A stretch of 56,861 bases of DNA from Romboutsia weinsteinii (GCF_002250835.2 NZ_NOJY02000021.1:1-56861), one strand, 5' to 3'; positions 16,760-25,308 are shown, counted from the stretch's first letter. Made by a program: numbers and translations. Notes: generated from the letters alone by a model not told the origin.

Positions 16760-17584
16760 CTAAAAATTATTTATCATTTCTCCAATAATTTTCTCAAAGA
16801 AATATACTTGTCCCTTACCAGTTATCATAGTAGTAGTACAGATTTTCTTTCCTTCAGATGTAATTACCACATTTTCAGAGATTTTAAAAATACCTTGTTC
16901 TATATAGACTTGCTTTGGAGTATTTTTATCCTTGCCTCTTTTTATAAGGTATCCACTTTCTCTAAGCCAGCTATATAGCCTATTTCTACCTATTGTCACA
17001 TGATTGTTATTTAGTAACTTAGCATACTGACCTACTGTTATTGAATCAAAACATACAGATATACTCTTTCCAAGCTCTGTATAAGGCTTGTCTACTTCTA
17101 TAGAAGTCTTTAATCTCTCAGCTTTTTTCTCCATCTCAACTCTTTGATCTCTTGCTTCTTTATATTTTTTTATAATCTCTAGCAACACTTCGGGGTCTTT
17201 TTTTACTTTACCAAGCAAATCTTCATCCATGTATGTCCCATATTTTCTTATACTTGGTAACACCTCTTCCATAATCCATTGTTCAAACTGTATAGCACTT
17301 GGAAGCTTTGATTTTACAATCAATCTATATAAATTCCCTTCATCTATATACTTTTTCTTTACATATTGTATAATCTCAGTATTGTCTACCCTTTTACCAG
17401 TAACTACCCCCATGTCGTGAAACACGACCCCGTCTTTTATACAGTGCCTAAGGATTGCATCTCTCGGATTTGAATACCCAAGTATCTGCGCTGCTGGTAT
17501 AGCTTCTACATATTCTTTATTATTTTTAATAACAACATTTAGTTCTCCAAATTCATCACTTGTAAATACTTTTAATTCATTCAT
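16760..17584 (-). CDS. Phage antirepressor (BRO-N plus KilAC)
   Basis: 274 residues. The N-terminal BRO domain (residues 1-115; EYVEAIPAAQILGYSNPRDAI, SKLPSAIQFEQWIMEEVLPSIRKYG) and C-terminal ANT/KilAC DNA-binding domain (about 185-270; SITVGQYAKLLNN, IGRNRLYSWLRESGYL) are joined by a coiled coil (KYKEARDQRVEMEKKAERL). Such proteins counter the phage repressor during induction. It begins 37 bases after the Cro-like gene and has AAGGGGG before its ATG. Confidence 0.9.
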   Translation of the reverse strand: MNELKVFTSDEFGELNVVIKNNKEYVEAIPAAQILGYSNPRDAILRHCIKDGVVFHDMGVVTGKRVDNTEIIQYVKKKYIDEGNLYRLIVKSKLPSAIQFEQWIMEEVLPSIRKYGTYMDEDLLGKVKKDPEVLLEIIKKYKEARDQRVEMEKKAERLKTSIEVDKPYTELGKSISVCFDSITVGQYAKLLNNNHVTIGRNRLYSWLRESGYLIKRGKDKNTPKQVYIEQGIFKISENVVITSEGKKICTTTMITGKGQVYFFEKIIGEMINNF

Positions 17585-17621
17585 AACCTATTCCCCCTTA
17601 TTTTATATTACTTTTTGGTAA

Positions 17622-17825
17622 TTATATTATCAAAAAAATCTCATTCACGTCTTTATAATCAAGCTTTAAAAAACCAACTATTTTTAAAATTTCCTTTAAA
17701 TCAAACTGTGTTTTCCCATTTTCTTTGAAATTATAAGCTTTGCAACTTATACCAATCCTATCCGCCATCTCTTTTTGAGTAAGATTATTGGATACCCTCT
17801 TTGCTTTAAGAAGTTGATGTTTCAT
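17622..17825 (-). CDS. Cro-like XRE helix-turn-helix protein (phage)
   Basis: 67 residues, a single HTH domain (QKEMADRIGISCKAYNFKENGKTQF). It is divergent from the CI-like repressor and first in the early phage operon, the usual place for a Cro-type switch protein. AGAGGGAG precedes the ATG. Its targets are probably the operators in 17826-18067. Confidence 0.85.
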   Translation of the reverse strand: MKHQLLKAKRVSNNLTQKEMADRIGISCKAYNFKENGKTQFDLKEILKIVGFLKLDYKDVNEIFLII

Positions 17826-17925
17826 ATTTTATCTCCCTCTACATTTTTTATTTAGATTATGCCCCTTGAGATTGCATTTATGTAATTTCATAGTATAGTT
17901 ATTTTATTATATTGTCAATTCCATT

Positions 17926-17952
17926 TTTGTAATTTTTATCAAAAATGACAAA
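17926..17952. promoter_or_regulatory. Candidate phage operator in the Cro/CI switch region
   Basis: Arms TTTGTAATTTTT and AAAAATGACAAA are complementary at 11 of 12 positions around a 3-base centre. They lie in the middle of the divergent promoter region. A direct repeat TTATGTAATTT also occurs twice here (17878-17888 and 18035-18045). Confidence 0.55.
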
Positions 17953-18067
17953 TTTTATTTTTCTATATTACCATTTATATATTTTTATTTTCTTTTTGGT
18001 AAAATTATGATATTATTAATTTATAATTTTACAGTTATGTAATTTGAAATCTAAGGAGTTGTTTAAT

Positions 18068-18475
18068 TTGGAAAGTATCGGAGCAAGAATTTCTAAAGCT
18101 AGACGTATGTTAAACCTAAATCAAAAAGAACTTAGCCAAAGAGCCAATATTACAGAGGCAAGCTTATCTAGATATGAAAATGGATTAAGAGATCCAAAAG
18201 CAGCAGTTCTAATCAAATTAGCAGAAGCTCTAGATGTGTCTACAGATTACTTACTTGGTATTACTGATGATATGAGCAGTAATAAAGTAATCTTAAAAGA
18301 TGAACCTAAAAATGATATTGAAGTTATATTAAAAAATACTGAAGACATGATAAAAAAAGAGGGTATAATGTTTTCTGGTAAACCAGCTTCAAAAGAAGCT
18401 ATAGACAATATTCTAACAGGTATGAAAATGGGCATGCTTCTAGCTATTGAAGAGGAAAGTAACAAAATAAAATAA
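18068..18475 (+). CDS. CI-like XRE family phage repressor
   Basis: About 135 residues. The N-terminal HTH (ESIGARISKARRMLNLNQKELSQRANITEASLSRYENG) is followed by an acidic/helical tail without a LexA-type protease domain, as in repressors controlled by ImmA-type proteins. The TTG at 18068 is chosen because AAGGAG (18053-18058) lies nine bases upstream; a longer in-frame TTG at 18044 has no site. It is the first gene of a two-gene rightward operon with the ImmA-like gene. Confidence 0.9.
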   Translation: MESIGARISKARRMLNLNQKELSQRANITEASLSRYENGLRDPKAAVLIKLAEALDVSTDYLLGITDDMSSNKVILKDEPKNDIEVILKNTEDMIKKEGIMFSGKPASKEAIDNILTGMKMGMLLAIEEESNKIK

Positions 18476-18505
18476 GCTATACAACCTAATATAGTTGTAT
18501 AGCTT
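18474..18505 (+). terminator. Intercistronic hairpin between the repressor and ImmA-like genes
   Basis: A perfect 12-bp stem AAGCTATACAAC / GTTGTATAGCTT starts at the repressor stop codon. No U run follows, so it more likely stabilises or partly terminates the repressor transcript. Confidence 0.55.
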
Positions 18506-18526
18506 CTACATAAAGGGGAGATATAT

Positions 18527-18901
18527 TTGTTAGCTAAAGATATAAAAGAATTAGTTAAAAGGATAAAGAATTTTTACCAAAGTTCAGATCCTTTAGAAAT
18601 TATAAAAAAACGAAAAATAATTCATAGCTTTTTAGGTGATAGCAGTCTGTGTAAATCTTCAGTTGAAGGTATGGATGGAATTTATTTTGAGTCTCAAGGA
18701 GTTAAGTTCATACTAATAAATCCTGATCTAGACGACCATAGAGCAAAGATAGCATATGCTAGTAACCTTGGTCACGCTATACTTCATCCAGATGTAAATA
18801 TCTTCTCTTTGAAAGATGTTACTGGTTATAACATTGAAAAATACATAAAAGAAGCAGATATATTTGCCGCAGAGCTTTTACTTGATGATTATATATTTTA
18901 A
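18527..18901 (+). CDS. ImmA/IrrE-like protein lacking the HE of the zinc motif
   Basis: 124 residues. Sequence and position (directly after the repressor) fit the ImmA/IrrE metalloprotease family, which cleaves the repressor on induction. The family motif HExxH should read as in AHELGHALLH, but here it is ASNLGHAILH: positions 79-80 are Ser-Asn, leaving only His83. A zinc-dependent protease is therefore unlikely. The final segment EADIFAAELLLDDYIF (the usual third-ligand region) is retained. The start is TTG with GGGGAG upstream. It may be a decayed gene or a non-enzymatic regulator. Confidence 0.8.
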   Translation: MLAKDIKELVKRIKNFYQSSDPLEIIKKRKIIHSFLGDSSLCKSSVEGMDGIYFESQGVKFILINPDLDDHRAKIAYASNLGHAILHPDVNIFSLKDVTGYNIEKYIKEADIFAAELLLDDYIF

Positions 18902-19032
18902 GTATCCAGAGTGCTTCAAACATGATATAGCTAGGTTTGAGTGTGTAGACAAGTCCGAGGACTAGTATTTTTTTATAGCTTTTTACCGAACATACTTTCT
19001 GTTTTTATTGATAATTCTTGCTACCATAAATA

Positions 19033-19075
19033 AAAGAGCAAAGACTGTTAATATTTTTAACAGTCTTTGCTCTTT
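19033..19075 (-). terminator. Terminator of the lipoprotein/membrane protein operon
   Basis: A perfect 19-bp stem (19033-19051 with 19057-19075) lies ten bases after the stop codon at 19085. The 18902-19032 stretch before it holds no gene; a short AGTCC/GGACT hairpin followed by seven T near 18950 may end the phage rightward transcript. Confidence 0.88.
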
Positions 19076-19084
19076 AAATATTTA

Positions 19085-19738
19085 TCATATTGATACATTT
19101 GATTCTAAATGATTTTTTACACTTTCAAAATCTTTTGTATTAACTAATATTTCTTTTTCATATGACCTTTGAGATATTTTAATTATTTTATTTTTATTTA
19201 TTGAGAATAAAGGGGCTTTGTATTTTAAGGCAGTTATTTGAGAGAACTCAAATATAAGACCATCATAAAATACTATCTTATCATCAGTTATTGAGGCAGT
19301 ACTTTTTCTAGATTCCACGATAGCTATAACGCCTATAATGATTAGTATTATACAAGTAAATATATTTACTTTTTCATCAAATGTAATTCTATTTATAAAG
19401 TCTATGGCACTACTAATTTCTTTTTCTCCATTTAATAAAATATCCATATTTTTAGTATCAATTAGTTGTTTTATAGTAGTTACTGAGTTTGCTATAAACA
19501 AAATAGGACATAAAATGGAAACTGTATCTTTTTCCTTATACATCATACAGGTACTTTTTTTATTGCCTATTTCACTCAAAATATTTTTTCTTTCTCGGTA
19601 TCCATGTAATCTAAATACTATTATAAATCCTAAAAGTAATACTCCTGATACAATTTTAATTACTGCATCATCTGAAAACATCATGCAACAAAAAGCCATT
19701 AGTATAAAAACTAACTTTATAATATCTTTACTTTTCAT
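19085..19738 (-). CDS. Membrane protein, paralogue of the 26.1-kb gene
   Basis: 217 residues: helices near 8-24 and 27-42, further helices near 73-90 and 125-142, then a cytoplasmic C-terminal domain of about 65 residues (DDKIVFYDGLIFEFSQITALKYK...KNHLES). That C-terminal domain aligns well with the 208-residue protein at 26064-26690, so they are paralogues. It resembles a small PH-like or YcxB-type domain, but no named family is claimed. It overlaps the lipoprotein gene by 11 bases and is co-translated with it. Confidence 0.65.
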   Translation of the reverse strand: MKSKDIIKLVFILMAFCCMMFSDDAVIKIVSGVLLLGFIIVFRLHGYRERKNILSEIGNKKSTCMMYKEKDTVSILCPILFIANSVTTIKQLIDTKNMDILLNGEKEISSAIDFINRITFDEKVNIFTCIILIIIGVIAIVESRKSTASITDDKIVFYDGLIFEFSQITALKYKAPLFSINKNKIIKISQRSYEKEILVNTKDFESVKNHLESNVSI

Positions 19739-20621
19739 CTGACGCTCTCTTTTCCATTAACTTATTAACTATAGCCTCTTGTTCTTTATAATCCTTATTT
19801 ATCTTTTTCAATTGGATACCATAGCTCATACCTTTGTAGTAATATAAAGATACTTTACCTGATTCAATATCTTCAAGTATTATCTGATAACACTGGTTTT
19901 CTTTTCCATCGTAAACTATATCCATAGTTAATCCACCCTGTGTATATGTATATGACTCTAGATTAGGATTTGCATCCTTATAATAATCATCGAATTTTTC
20001 TAGCTTTTTATTTTCCAAAAGCTCTTCAATCTCAGGTATTGTAATCTTACTATCATCCTCTATGCTTTGAGCAATCTTGTAATATACTTTATACATATTA
20101 CTTATCTCTTTATTATCATAAATTAAATTAGTTACTTCTCTTTGTTCCTCTACAGAATCTAGATACATATCCAAAAACAACCTACCATCTATAGGTTCTG
20201 AATAATACATATTCAAATAAGCATTCTCACTACCATCTTTTAATATACTATAATATGCTGAGTATAAGTTTTCTAGTTCTGGTTCTTTAGTATCATCACC
20301 TATATACTCTACCTGAAATACTTCATTTCCCTTTTTAAACTCATACTTGCTTGTAGTATACTCGCTTTGACTTCCATCATTTTCATATGTTTCTAGCTCA
20401 ACTGAATCTTTTGTTCTTTTAAGTTTAGCTTCACTTAAATTCTTAATTAATTCATTTGAATTTACTACATCATTATTTTCATAAGTTTCTGTAATATTAA
20501 AATAAGCACCTTTCAAAGTGGATGGATCATTTTTAACATTACTACATCCTACTGCACTCATTCCTAATAATCCTATACAACTTACTCCCATTATAGTTAA
20601 TAAGACTTTTTTTATCTTCAT
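19728..20621 (-). CDS. Lipoprotein of unknown function
   Basis: 297 residues with a signal peptide and lipobox SAVGC (Cys about 26). The mature protein is acidic and mixed alpha/beta (YFNITETYENNDVV..., YYSILKDGSENAYLNMYYSEP), without a recognised motif. GGGGG precedes the ATG. It is the first gene of a two-gene operon with the membrane protein that overlaps its end, suggesting a surface lipoprotein working with a membrane partner. Confidence 0.7.
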   Translation of the reverse strand: MKIKKVLLTIMGVSCIGLLGMSAVGCSNVKNDPSTLKGAYFNITETYENNDVVNSNELIKNLSEAKLKRTKDSVELETYENDGSQSEYTTSKYEFKKGNEVFQVEYIGDDTKEPELENLYSAYYSILKDGSENAYLNMYYSEPIDGRLFLDMYLDSVEEQREVTNLIYDNKEISNMYKVYYKIAQSIEDDSKITIPEIEELLENKKLEKFDDYYKDANPNLESYTYTQGGLTMDIVYDGKENQCYQIILEDIESGKVSLYYYKGMSYGIQLKKINKDYKEQEAIVNKLMEKRASDEK

Positions 20622-20685
20622 TTATTTTCCCCCAATTTAGTATTCATCTTATGCTTTAGCTATCTTATTTAATTTGTATATTTAC

Positions 20686-21162
20686 TTAATTAAACTTTTC
20701 TAATCTGTAGTGACCCTCATCATCAAGTTTAGATATTCCATTCTTGTACTTATATCCCATCTTCTTATAAAACTCACAAGCTGTTATAGTAGAGGGAATC
20801 TCAATTCTTTTTGATCTTATAAAGTACTCATCCTTTTCTAAGCTTTCTATTATTAGTCGACCTATACCTTTACCATGAAATTCTGGTAATACAAATATAG
20901 TTGAAAGTATACTTTCATCTTCTTTACCCCAAAAACTTACAATAGATCCACATCCTACAACTTTTTCAGCCATACAAGCAACATACATATGAGAAGAATT
21001 TGCTTTGCTCAACGCTTTATTATAGTCAAATATTTCAGCTAATCTTTCCATATATTCTCTTGGATAATCTTTTATATTTACTTCCATTGAGTTTCTACGA
21101 ACTAATTCTGATACACTCTGAGCATCACACTCTCTAAATCTTCTTATTGTAATGTTTTCCAT
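20686..21162 (-). CDS. GNAT family N-acetyltransferase
   Basis: 158 residues. The acetyl-CoA binding motif A is clear (LSTIFVLPEFHGKGIGRLIIESLE, with the Q/RxxGxG/A loop as HGKGIG), followed by motif B FYKKMGYKY. The N-terminus IRRFRECDAQSVSELVRRN is typical of small soluble GNATs. The substrate is unknown. AAGGAG lies nine bases before the ATG. It is in a row of small same-strand genes but with its own spacing. Confidence 0.9.
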   Translation of the reverse strand: MENITIRRFRECDAQSVSELVRRNSMEVNIKDYPREYMERLAEIFDYNKALSKANSSHMYVACMAEKVVGCGSIVSFWGKEDESILSTIFVLPEFHGKGIGRLIIESLEKDEYFIRSKRIEIPSTITACEFYKKMGYKYKNGISKLDDEGHYRLEKFN

Positions 21163-21270
21163 ATAGACATACTCCTTAATTTTTTATAGAAAAAATAATA
21201 TCTTCAATCATTGAAATACTTTCTGATTTTCATAGTTTCCTTCTTACGAAATCTTTAAAATAAAATAGAT

Positions 21271-21738
21271 TTATATTACAATTTCCATAGGTATGTATCT
21301 TATCCCATTACTCACTTTTTCTGTATCAGTAGCTACAAACCCAATCTTTGAGTAAAATGGTACTGCATATAAAGATGAATTCAAGGTGATTTTAACACTA
21401 TTTTCTTGCTTAATTCTCTTAATAAGCTCCTCAAATAGAGCTGTAGCTATTCCCATTCTATGATACTCTTTTTCTACAAAAAACAGAGAAATATGATTTC
21501 GTACACTTATAGCTAGGACTCCTATAATCTTATCCTCCTTAAATGCACCAATCATTATTTGATCTCCAGTTTTAAATCTATTTTTAAACTTCTCACTTTC
21601 AATAATCTCTTTTTTAAATTCTTCAATACCTTCTTTGGAATAATCTGGTGCATCAAATTCCATAAACACCTTCATAACCATGGAAAAAGCTTCCTCAAGA
21701 ATATCGTAGCTAACACTTTTTATTATATAATCACTCAT
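21271..21738 (-). CDS. GNAT family N-acetyltransferase
   Basis: 155 residues. The acetyl-CoA loop is in FFVEKEYHRMGIATALFEELIKR (HRMGIA), and the C-terminal motif is VPFYSKIGFVATD. It is related in length and layout to the GNAT just downstream but clearly divergent in sequence. The substrate is unknown. GGGGG precedes the ATG. Confidence 0.9.
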   Translation of the reverse strand: MSDYIIKSVSYDILEEAFSMVMKVFMEFDAPDYSKEGIEEFKKEIIESEKFKNRFKTGDQIMIGAFKEDKIIGVLAISVRNHISLFFVEKEYHRMGIATALFEELIKRIKQENSVKITLNSSLYAVPFYSKIGFVATDTEKVSNGIRYIPMEIVI

Positions 21739-21771
21739 AAATCCCCCTAATTTAGTAATCAGTTTAATAAA

Positions 21772-22104
21772 TTATTCATTTTCCTTTATCTCAGCCCATG
21801 TTACTTTTTGGCAATAAGGGCATTTCATCCTTCTTTGATTTCCTGCATGAAGACTAAACATATGTCTAAATTTAATATGTATTAAAGCTTTGCAATTTCT
21901 ACATGTATAAGGTATTTGTTTTAATTTATTGTATATACTAATAATTAAAAATATAGGTGGTAGCAATATAATCGCCCAAAATCTGATACTTAATACTGGT
22001 GGGTCTAAATACTCTAATAACATACCACAAGGAATATATAAAACCATAAATACAGCTATATCTATCCAGATACCTCTTTGTAATTTTTTTATGTCACTTT
22101 TCAT
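21772..22104 (-). CDS. Small membrane protein with C-terminal zinc ribbon
   Basis: 110 residues: two membrane helices (about 12-30 and 41-58), then a cytoplasmic CRNC...CPYC zinc-ribbon (TCRNCKALIHIKF, RRMKCPYCQKVTW). It probably binds one zinc ion; the role is unknown. GGGGGG precedes the ATG. It is 33 bases upstream of the GNAT gene in the same direction, so an operon is likely. Confidence 0.68.
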   Translation of the reverse strand: MKSDIKKLQRGIWIDIAVFMVLYIPCGMLLEYLDPPVLSIRFWAIILLPPIFLIISIYNKLKQIPYTCRNCKALIHIKFRHMFSLHAGNQRRMKCPYCQKVTWAEIKENE

Positions 22105-22143
22105 AATAATCCCCCCAAGCTTTAAACTTATAAAAATAACAAT

Positions 22144-22461
22144 CTAATTATTTTCATTTACTGTGATGTATCTTTTTCTAAATATGTAATATCCGATTAC
22201 GCTTAAAACTGTTACAGTTATTATTGAAGTTATTGCCATCATCATATCTCTTATCAATAATCCAAGTAATATAAGTACACCTGCATGGATATAATTACAT
22301 AAAAAATCATATTTAATTGCCCTATCTGTATCTATATTGCCATACTTTAATTCTAATTTACTTAAATATTTTTTATTACGATATCCTGTTGAGCGTCTAA
22401 CTTTAATACCAATAATCTCACCTATTCCCATAGCAATAAATATGTAGTTCCAAAAATCCAC
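22144..22461 (-). CDS. Small hydrophobic membrane protein
   Basis: 105 residues with helices near 3-18, 55-70 and 73-93 and a basic loop between (KVRRSTGYRNKKYLSKLELKYG). No family was recognised. The start is GTG with GGGGGAG upstream; the nearby ATG at 22463 is out of frame. It is the first gene of a run with the zinc-ribbon membrane protein 39 bases downstream. Confidence 0.55.
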   Translation of the reverse strand: MDFWNYIFIAMGIGEIIGIKVRRSTGYRNKKYLSKLELKYGNIDTDRAIKYDFLCNYIHAGVLILLGLLIRDMMMAITSIITVTVLSVIGYYIFRKRYITVNENN

Positions 22462-22737
22462 ATTCTTCTCCCCCTTATTTCACTATATAGGCATAACAAG
22501 CTTACTTTTAGTTAATTGTAACCTTTGTTAAAAAATAAATCTATATTTATGACAAAACTGACTTAGTATAAATTTATTTTTATTTCTTATTATAATTATT
22601 ATAATTCTTCTTATTGTTCTTTTTCTTCTTATTCCATATAGGGGTCCTTCAACTAAAATCATTTTGAAATATGTGTATGTATACCCATCTCAAAATTTAA
22701 ATTAAAATTATCAACATTTTCTAAACATGCAAATTAT

Positions 22738-23445
22738 TTATTCTCCTAACAAATCTCTAATAACCTGTGAAGCTATAACAAGCCCTCCTGAAGAAGACAT
22801 AAATGATATACTCCCCGGAAGTATTCTATGACCGTTAGATATTTTCTCTTTCACCTCTCTCGGTTGTTCTGTAGAAAACACCACCTTCAAATGCTCTATA
22901 CCCCTATCTCTCAACTCTTTTCTCATAACCTTTGCTAGTGGGCATGTGTGAGTTTTTGAAATATCAATTACCTCTATCAGTGTAGGGTCTAACTTATTTC
23001 CCATCCCCATAGAACATATTATATTTATATCTCTTTTTAAGCACTCCTCTACTAGATGTATTTTAGAAGTGACCATATCTATTGCATCTACTACATAATC
23101 ATAATTATCGTCTAATATATCATCACTACTCTCTTCATTGAATGTATCTTTGACAGCCCTTATTTTTAAATTTGGATTTATATCAAGTAATCTTTCTTTG
23201 ACTACCTCTACCTTAGATTTTCCTAAAGTTGAGTGTAGCCCTGGTAGCTGTCTGTTAATATCCATTATCTCTACTTCTGCATAATCAACTATAGTTATAT
23301 TTGAAACCCCTGCTCTTACCAAAGATTCTACTGCAAAACTTCCTACCCCACCTACTCCAATTACTAATATATTTGAATTTTTTAGCTTTTCAATTCCATC
23401 CTGTCCTATAATAAGAGAAGTTCTTGTTGTAAATTTTTTATCCAT
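22738..23445 (-). CDS. tcdA: tRNA threonylcarbamoyladenosine dehydratase
   Basis: 235 residues, E1-like fold. The nucleotide-binding loop is ILVIGVGGVGSFAVESLVRAG; DYAEVEIMDINRQLPGLHSTLGKSKVEV, VDAIDMVTSK and a C-terminal GSISFMSSSGGL follow. This matches TcdA (CsdL/YgdL), which uses ATP to cyclise the t6A base at position 37 of ANN-decoding tRNAs to ct6A. The length is usual for Firmicutes. AGGAG precedes the ATG. It stands alone; the 22462-22737 gap upstream of the neighbouring gene holds nothing I can name. Confidence 0.92.
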   Translation of the reverse strand: MDKKFTTRTSLIIGQDGIEKLKNSNILVIGVGGVGSFAVESLVRAGVSNITIVDYAEVEIMDINRQLPGLHSTLGKSKVEVVKERLLDINPNLKIRAVKDTFNEESSDDILDDNYDYVVDAIDMVTSKIHLVEECLKRDINIICSMGMGNKLDPTLIEVIDISKTHTCPLAKVMRKELRDRGIEHLKVVFSTEQPREVKEKISNGHRILPGSISFMSSSGGLVIASQVIRDLLGE

Positions 23446-23634
23446 AATATATCTCCTTTTACTTATTAAATAATTTCAATACTTTATTTAGTATCTCTAT
23501 TAAATGTTTTAATTATTATTCAAACTGGTATATATAATAGCTGAGTGCTTGAATGCTTATTGATTAATAATAGTTGCACAGCTTTAATAAATTAAGTAAT
23601 ATATTTGTATAATGAAAAAGGGGGATAGAGTGAT

Positions 23635-23802
23635 ATGTCTATTACATACGAGTTATTTTTTCAAGTATTCAATACTATACTATGGATACTAATTCCAATC
23701 GCTATATACAGCTTCATAAAAAAACATAGAGAAAAAAAGGCTTCTGTAAATGCTAGAATCTCTAGTCTTGAAAAGAAAGTTTGTGATTTAGAAAGTAGAT
23801 AG
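23635..23802 (+). CDS. 55-residue single-pass membrane protein with coiled-coil tail
   Basis: A short frame with ATG at 23635 and AAGGGGGAT ten bases upstream, the strong site typical of real genes here. The protein starts MSITYELFFQVFNTILWILI, has one membrane helix (about 7-28), a basic KKHREKK stretch, and a heptad-like tail RISSLEKKVCDLESR. It is the only coding feature in the 23446-23982 gap and lies on the opposite strand to its neighbours. No family is known to me; it could be a small regulator of a membrane complex. Confidence 0.6.
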   Translation: MSITYELFFQVFNTILWILIPIAIYSFIKKHREKKASVNARISSLEKKVCDLESR

Positions 23803-23909
23803 ATATTATATTTCGTAGCTGTTACATAATATGAAATTATTCGTTTGATATATTTAATGCAAGTAACTATACTAGCAATAACTATTAATGGATTAAGTAT
23901 AATCAGATA

Positions 23910-23949
23910 ATAGTAGAGGTAGGAGCAAAAACACTCCTACCTCTACTAT
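23910..23949. terminator. Bidirectional terminator
   Basis: A 16-bp perfect stem (23910-23925 with 23934-23949) sits between the small plus-strand gene and the minus-strand anti-sigma gene, which converge on it. A T-rich stretch follows on the plus side. Confidence 0.8.
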
Positions 23950-23982
23950 CTTTATTTATATGTTGGTGTCAAAACTGTACTT

Positions 23983-24750
23983 TTAATTTTTATCTATTAC
24001 TTCATAAGCCATCTCAACTAAATCATCCATAGATATATTTAAGTCTTGAGCGTTAAAGGAATAGTAAACCCCATCTTTTTCCCAACTTAAATACTTAAAT
24101 TCACTTACTTCTACTTTATCTGAACCATAACTAAATATATATTTCCCAGATTTTTCATCAATTTTATCCTGTTCTGTTAGCTCATAATCCACTGGAACAA
24201 ATTTATATTCAGATTCTAGGTAAGAAATTTTTATATCCCCATATGTATCTACAATTTTAAGATTTTCATCACTCTCACCAATTAATTTATCTGCAGTATT
24301 AAGATAAATTTCATCATTACCTTTTTTATAATCTATTCGAAGTTCCTTCGACTTTGCAGTAACATTATTATTTTCATCTAATCCTTCTACATTTGAAGTA
24401 TATCCACCATCAAATTTATAACCATTATCAAATTCATCTACTATAGTAGTAGTAAATTTAAAGTCTTTTTTTATCTCATCCTCAGTTGGAATAGATGTGT
24501 AAGTTGCTTTAGTACTAGTTGAACCAACTATACTAGCAATTTTACCTACTGCAAAAGCTGTTGTACCTAATGTTAAAGTAGCAACCAAGGCTGCAGCTAA
24601 TCCTCTTTTAAATGGTAATTTATATTTTTTATTGTTAATCATATTAAAACCTTCCTCTCTCTCTGGTAAATTATTTAATGTTTCACTCAATTTATCATGA
24701 AACTCCTTTGGAACCTTTGGAAAAGATCCCTTTAAATTATTCTTACTCAT
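23983..24750 (-). CDS. Anti-sigma factor partner of ECF sigma 2
   Basis: 255 residues: a cytoplasmic N-terminus (1-47), one membrane helix (GLAAALVATLTLGTTAFAV), and an extracytoplasmic domain ending in a DUF4367-like strand set (YLSWEKDGVYYSFNAQDLNISMDDLVEMAYEVI). The N-terminal FHDKLSETLNNLP resembles the sigma-binding helices of such regulators. It overlaps the sigma gene by eight bases, the same overlap as in the first pair. AGGGAGG precedes the ATG. Confidence 0.8.
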   Translation of the reverse strand: MSKNNLKGSFPKVPKEFHDKLSETLNNLPEREEGFNMINNKKYKLPFKRGLAAALVATLTLGTTAFAVGKIASIVGSTSTKATYTSIPTEDEIKKDFKFTTTIVDEFDNGYKFDGGYTSNVEGLDENNNVTAKSKELRIDYKKGNDEIYLNTADKLIGESDENLKIVDTYGDIKISYLESEYKFVPVDYELTEQDKIDEKSGKYIFSYGSDKVEVSEFKYLSWEKDGVYYSFNAQDLNISMDDLVEMAYEVIDKN

Positions 24751-25225
24751 ATATTACCTCCCTGTTTTCTAGCTTAATTTTTAGTAATTTTCTACCTCTT
24801 GATAATCTACTTTTTACAGTGCCTTCAGGTATATCCAGTATCTCTTTTATTTCTTCTATGGAATATCCCTCAATATAATAGAGAACTATCGGGATTCTAA
24901 TTTTTGACGATAGATTTTGAATAGCAACATACAAATCACTGTAATCTTCTTTTTCATCTATTTTTCTAATTTTAAATACTTCTTCAAATGATAAAAAAGT
25001 TAATTGTTTACTTCTTAATGAATTACATTCATTTATTACTATTCTAATTAGCCAAGTCCTAAAATATTGTTCTTGTTTAAGTGTATCTAGTTTTTCATAA
25101 GCTTTTAAAATTGCATTATTTACTGCATCTTCACAATCTTGTTCATTTTTTAGAATTGACTTTGATATACGATATAAACTTCCTTCTAATTCAAAAATAT
25201 GTTTTGTAAATGTGGCCTTATCCAA
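24743..25225 (-). CDS. ECF-type RNA polymerase sigma factor
   Basis: About 160 residues: region 2 (LYRISKSILKNEQDCEDAVNNAILKAYEKL...FRTWLIRIVINECN) and region 4 (LSSKIRIPIVLYYIEGYSIEEIKEILDIPEGTVKSRLSRGRKLL). The longest frame begins at a TTG (25249) without a ribosome site. The TTG at 25225 has AGGAAAGG upstream, and places the shared promoter motif 47 bases before the start, as in sigma gene 1 (48 bases). It is partnered with the overlapping anti-sigma gene. Confidence 0.92.
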   Translation of the reverse strand: MDKATFTKHIFELEGSLYRISKSILKNEQDCEDAVNNAILKAYEKLDTLKQEQYFRTWLIRIVINECNSLRSKQLTFLSFEEVFKIRKIDEKEDYSDLYVAIQNLSSKIRIPIVLYYIEGYSIEEIKEILDIPEGTVKSRLSRGRKLLKIKLENREVIYE

Positions 25226-25251
25226 ATCCTTTCCTACCTTTCTAAGCAAAT

Positions 25252-25308
25252 CGTAGCGCTACGTTTTTACCTTACACTTATTAGATAAAATTTTACTATA
25301 AAAGGTTC
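25252..25308 (-). promoter_or_regulatory. Candidate ECF promoter and leader palindrome of sigma gene 2
   Basis: On the minus strand, GAAC (25305-25308), 19 bases, then TCTAATAAGTGTAA (25272-25285), identical to the sigma gene 1 motif. A perfect 12-bp palindrome CGTAGCGCTACG (25252-25263), GC-rich in an AT-rich context, lies between the motif and the start. Confidence 0.6.

Larger units (their letters stand above)
14102..18901. mobile_element. Prophage remnant: replication, recombination and lysogeny-control genes
   Basis: Seven genes in phage order: DnaC loader, DnaD-like replisome organiser, YqaJ, BRO/KilAC antirepressor and a Cro-like HTH on the minus strand, divergent from a CI-like repressor and an ImmA-like protein. 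No integrase, terminase, structural or lysis genes are present, so it is not a complete phage. No attachment repeats were recognised. The frames are intact, but two enzymes have lost catalytic residues. Confidence 0.85.

Noticed and set aside
18902..19032. Phage attachment site or integrase remnant after the ImmA-like gene
   Set aside because: No tRNA end, no repeat matching the other boundary, and no integrase-like codons were seen.
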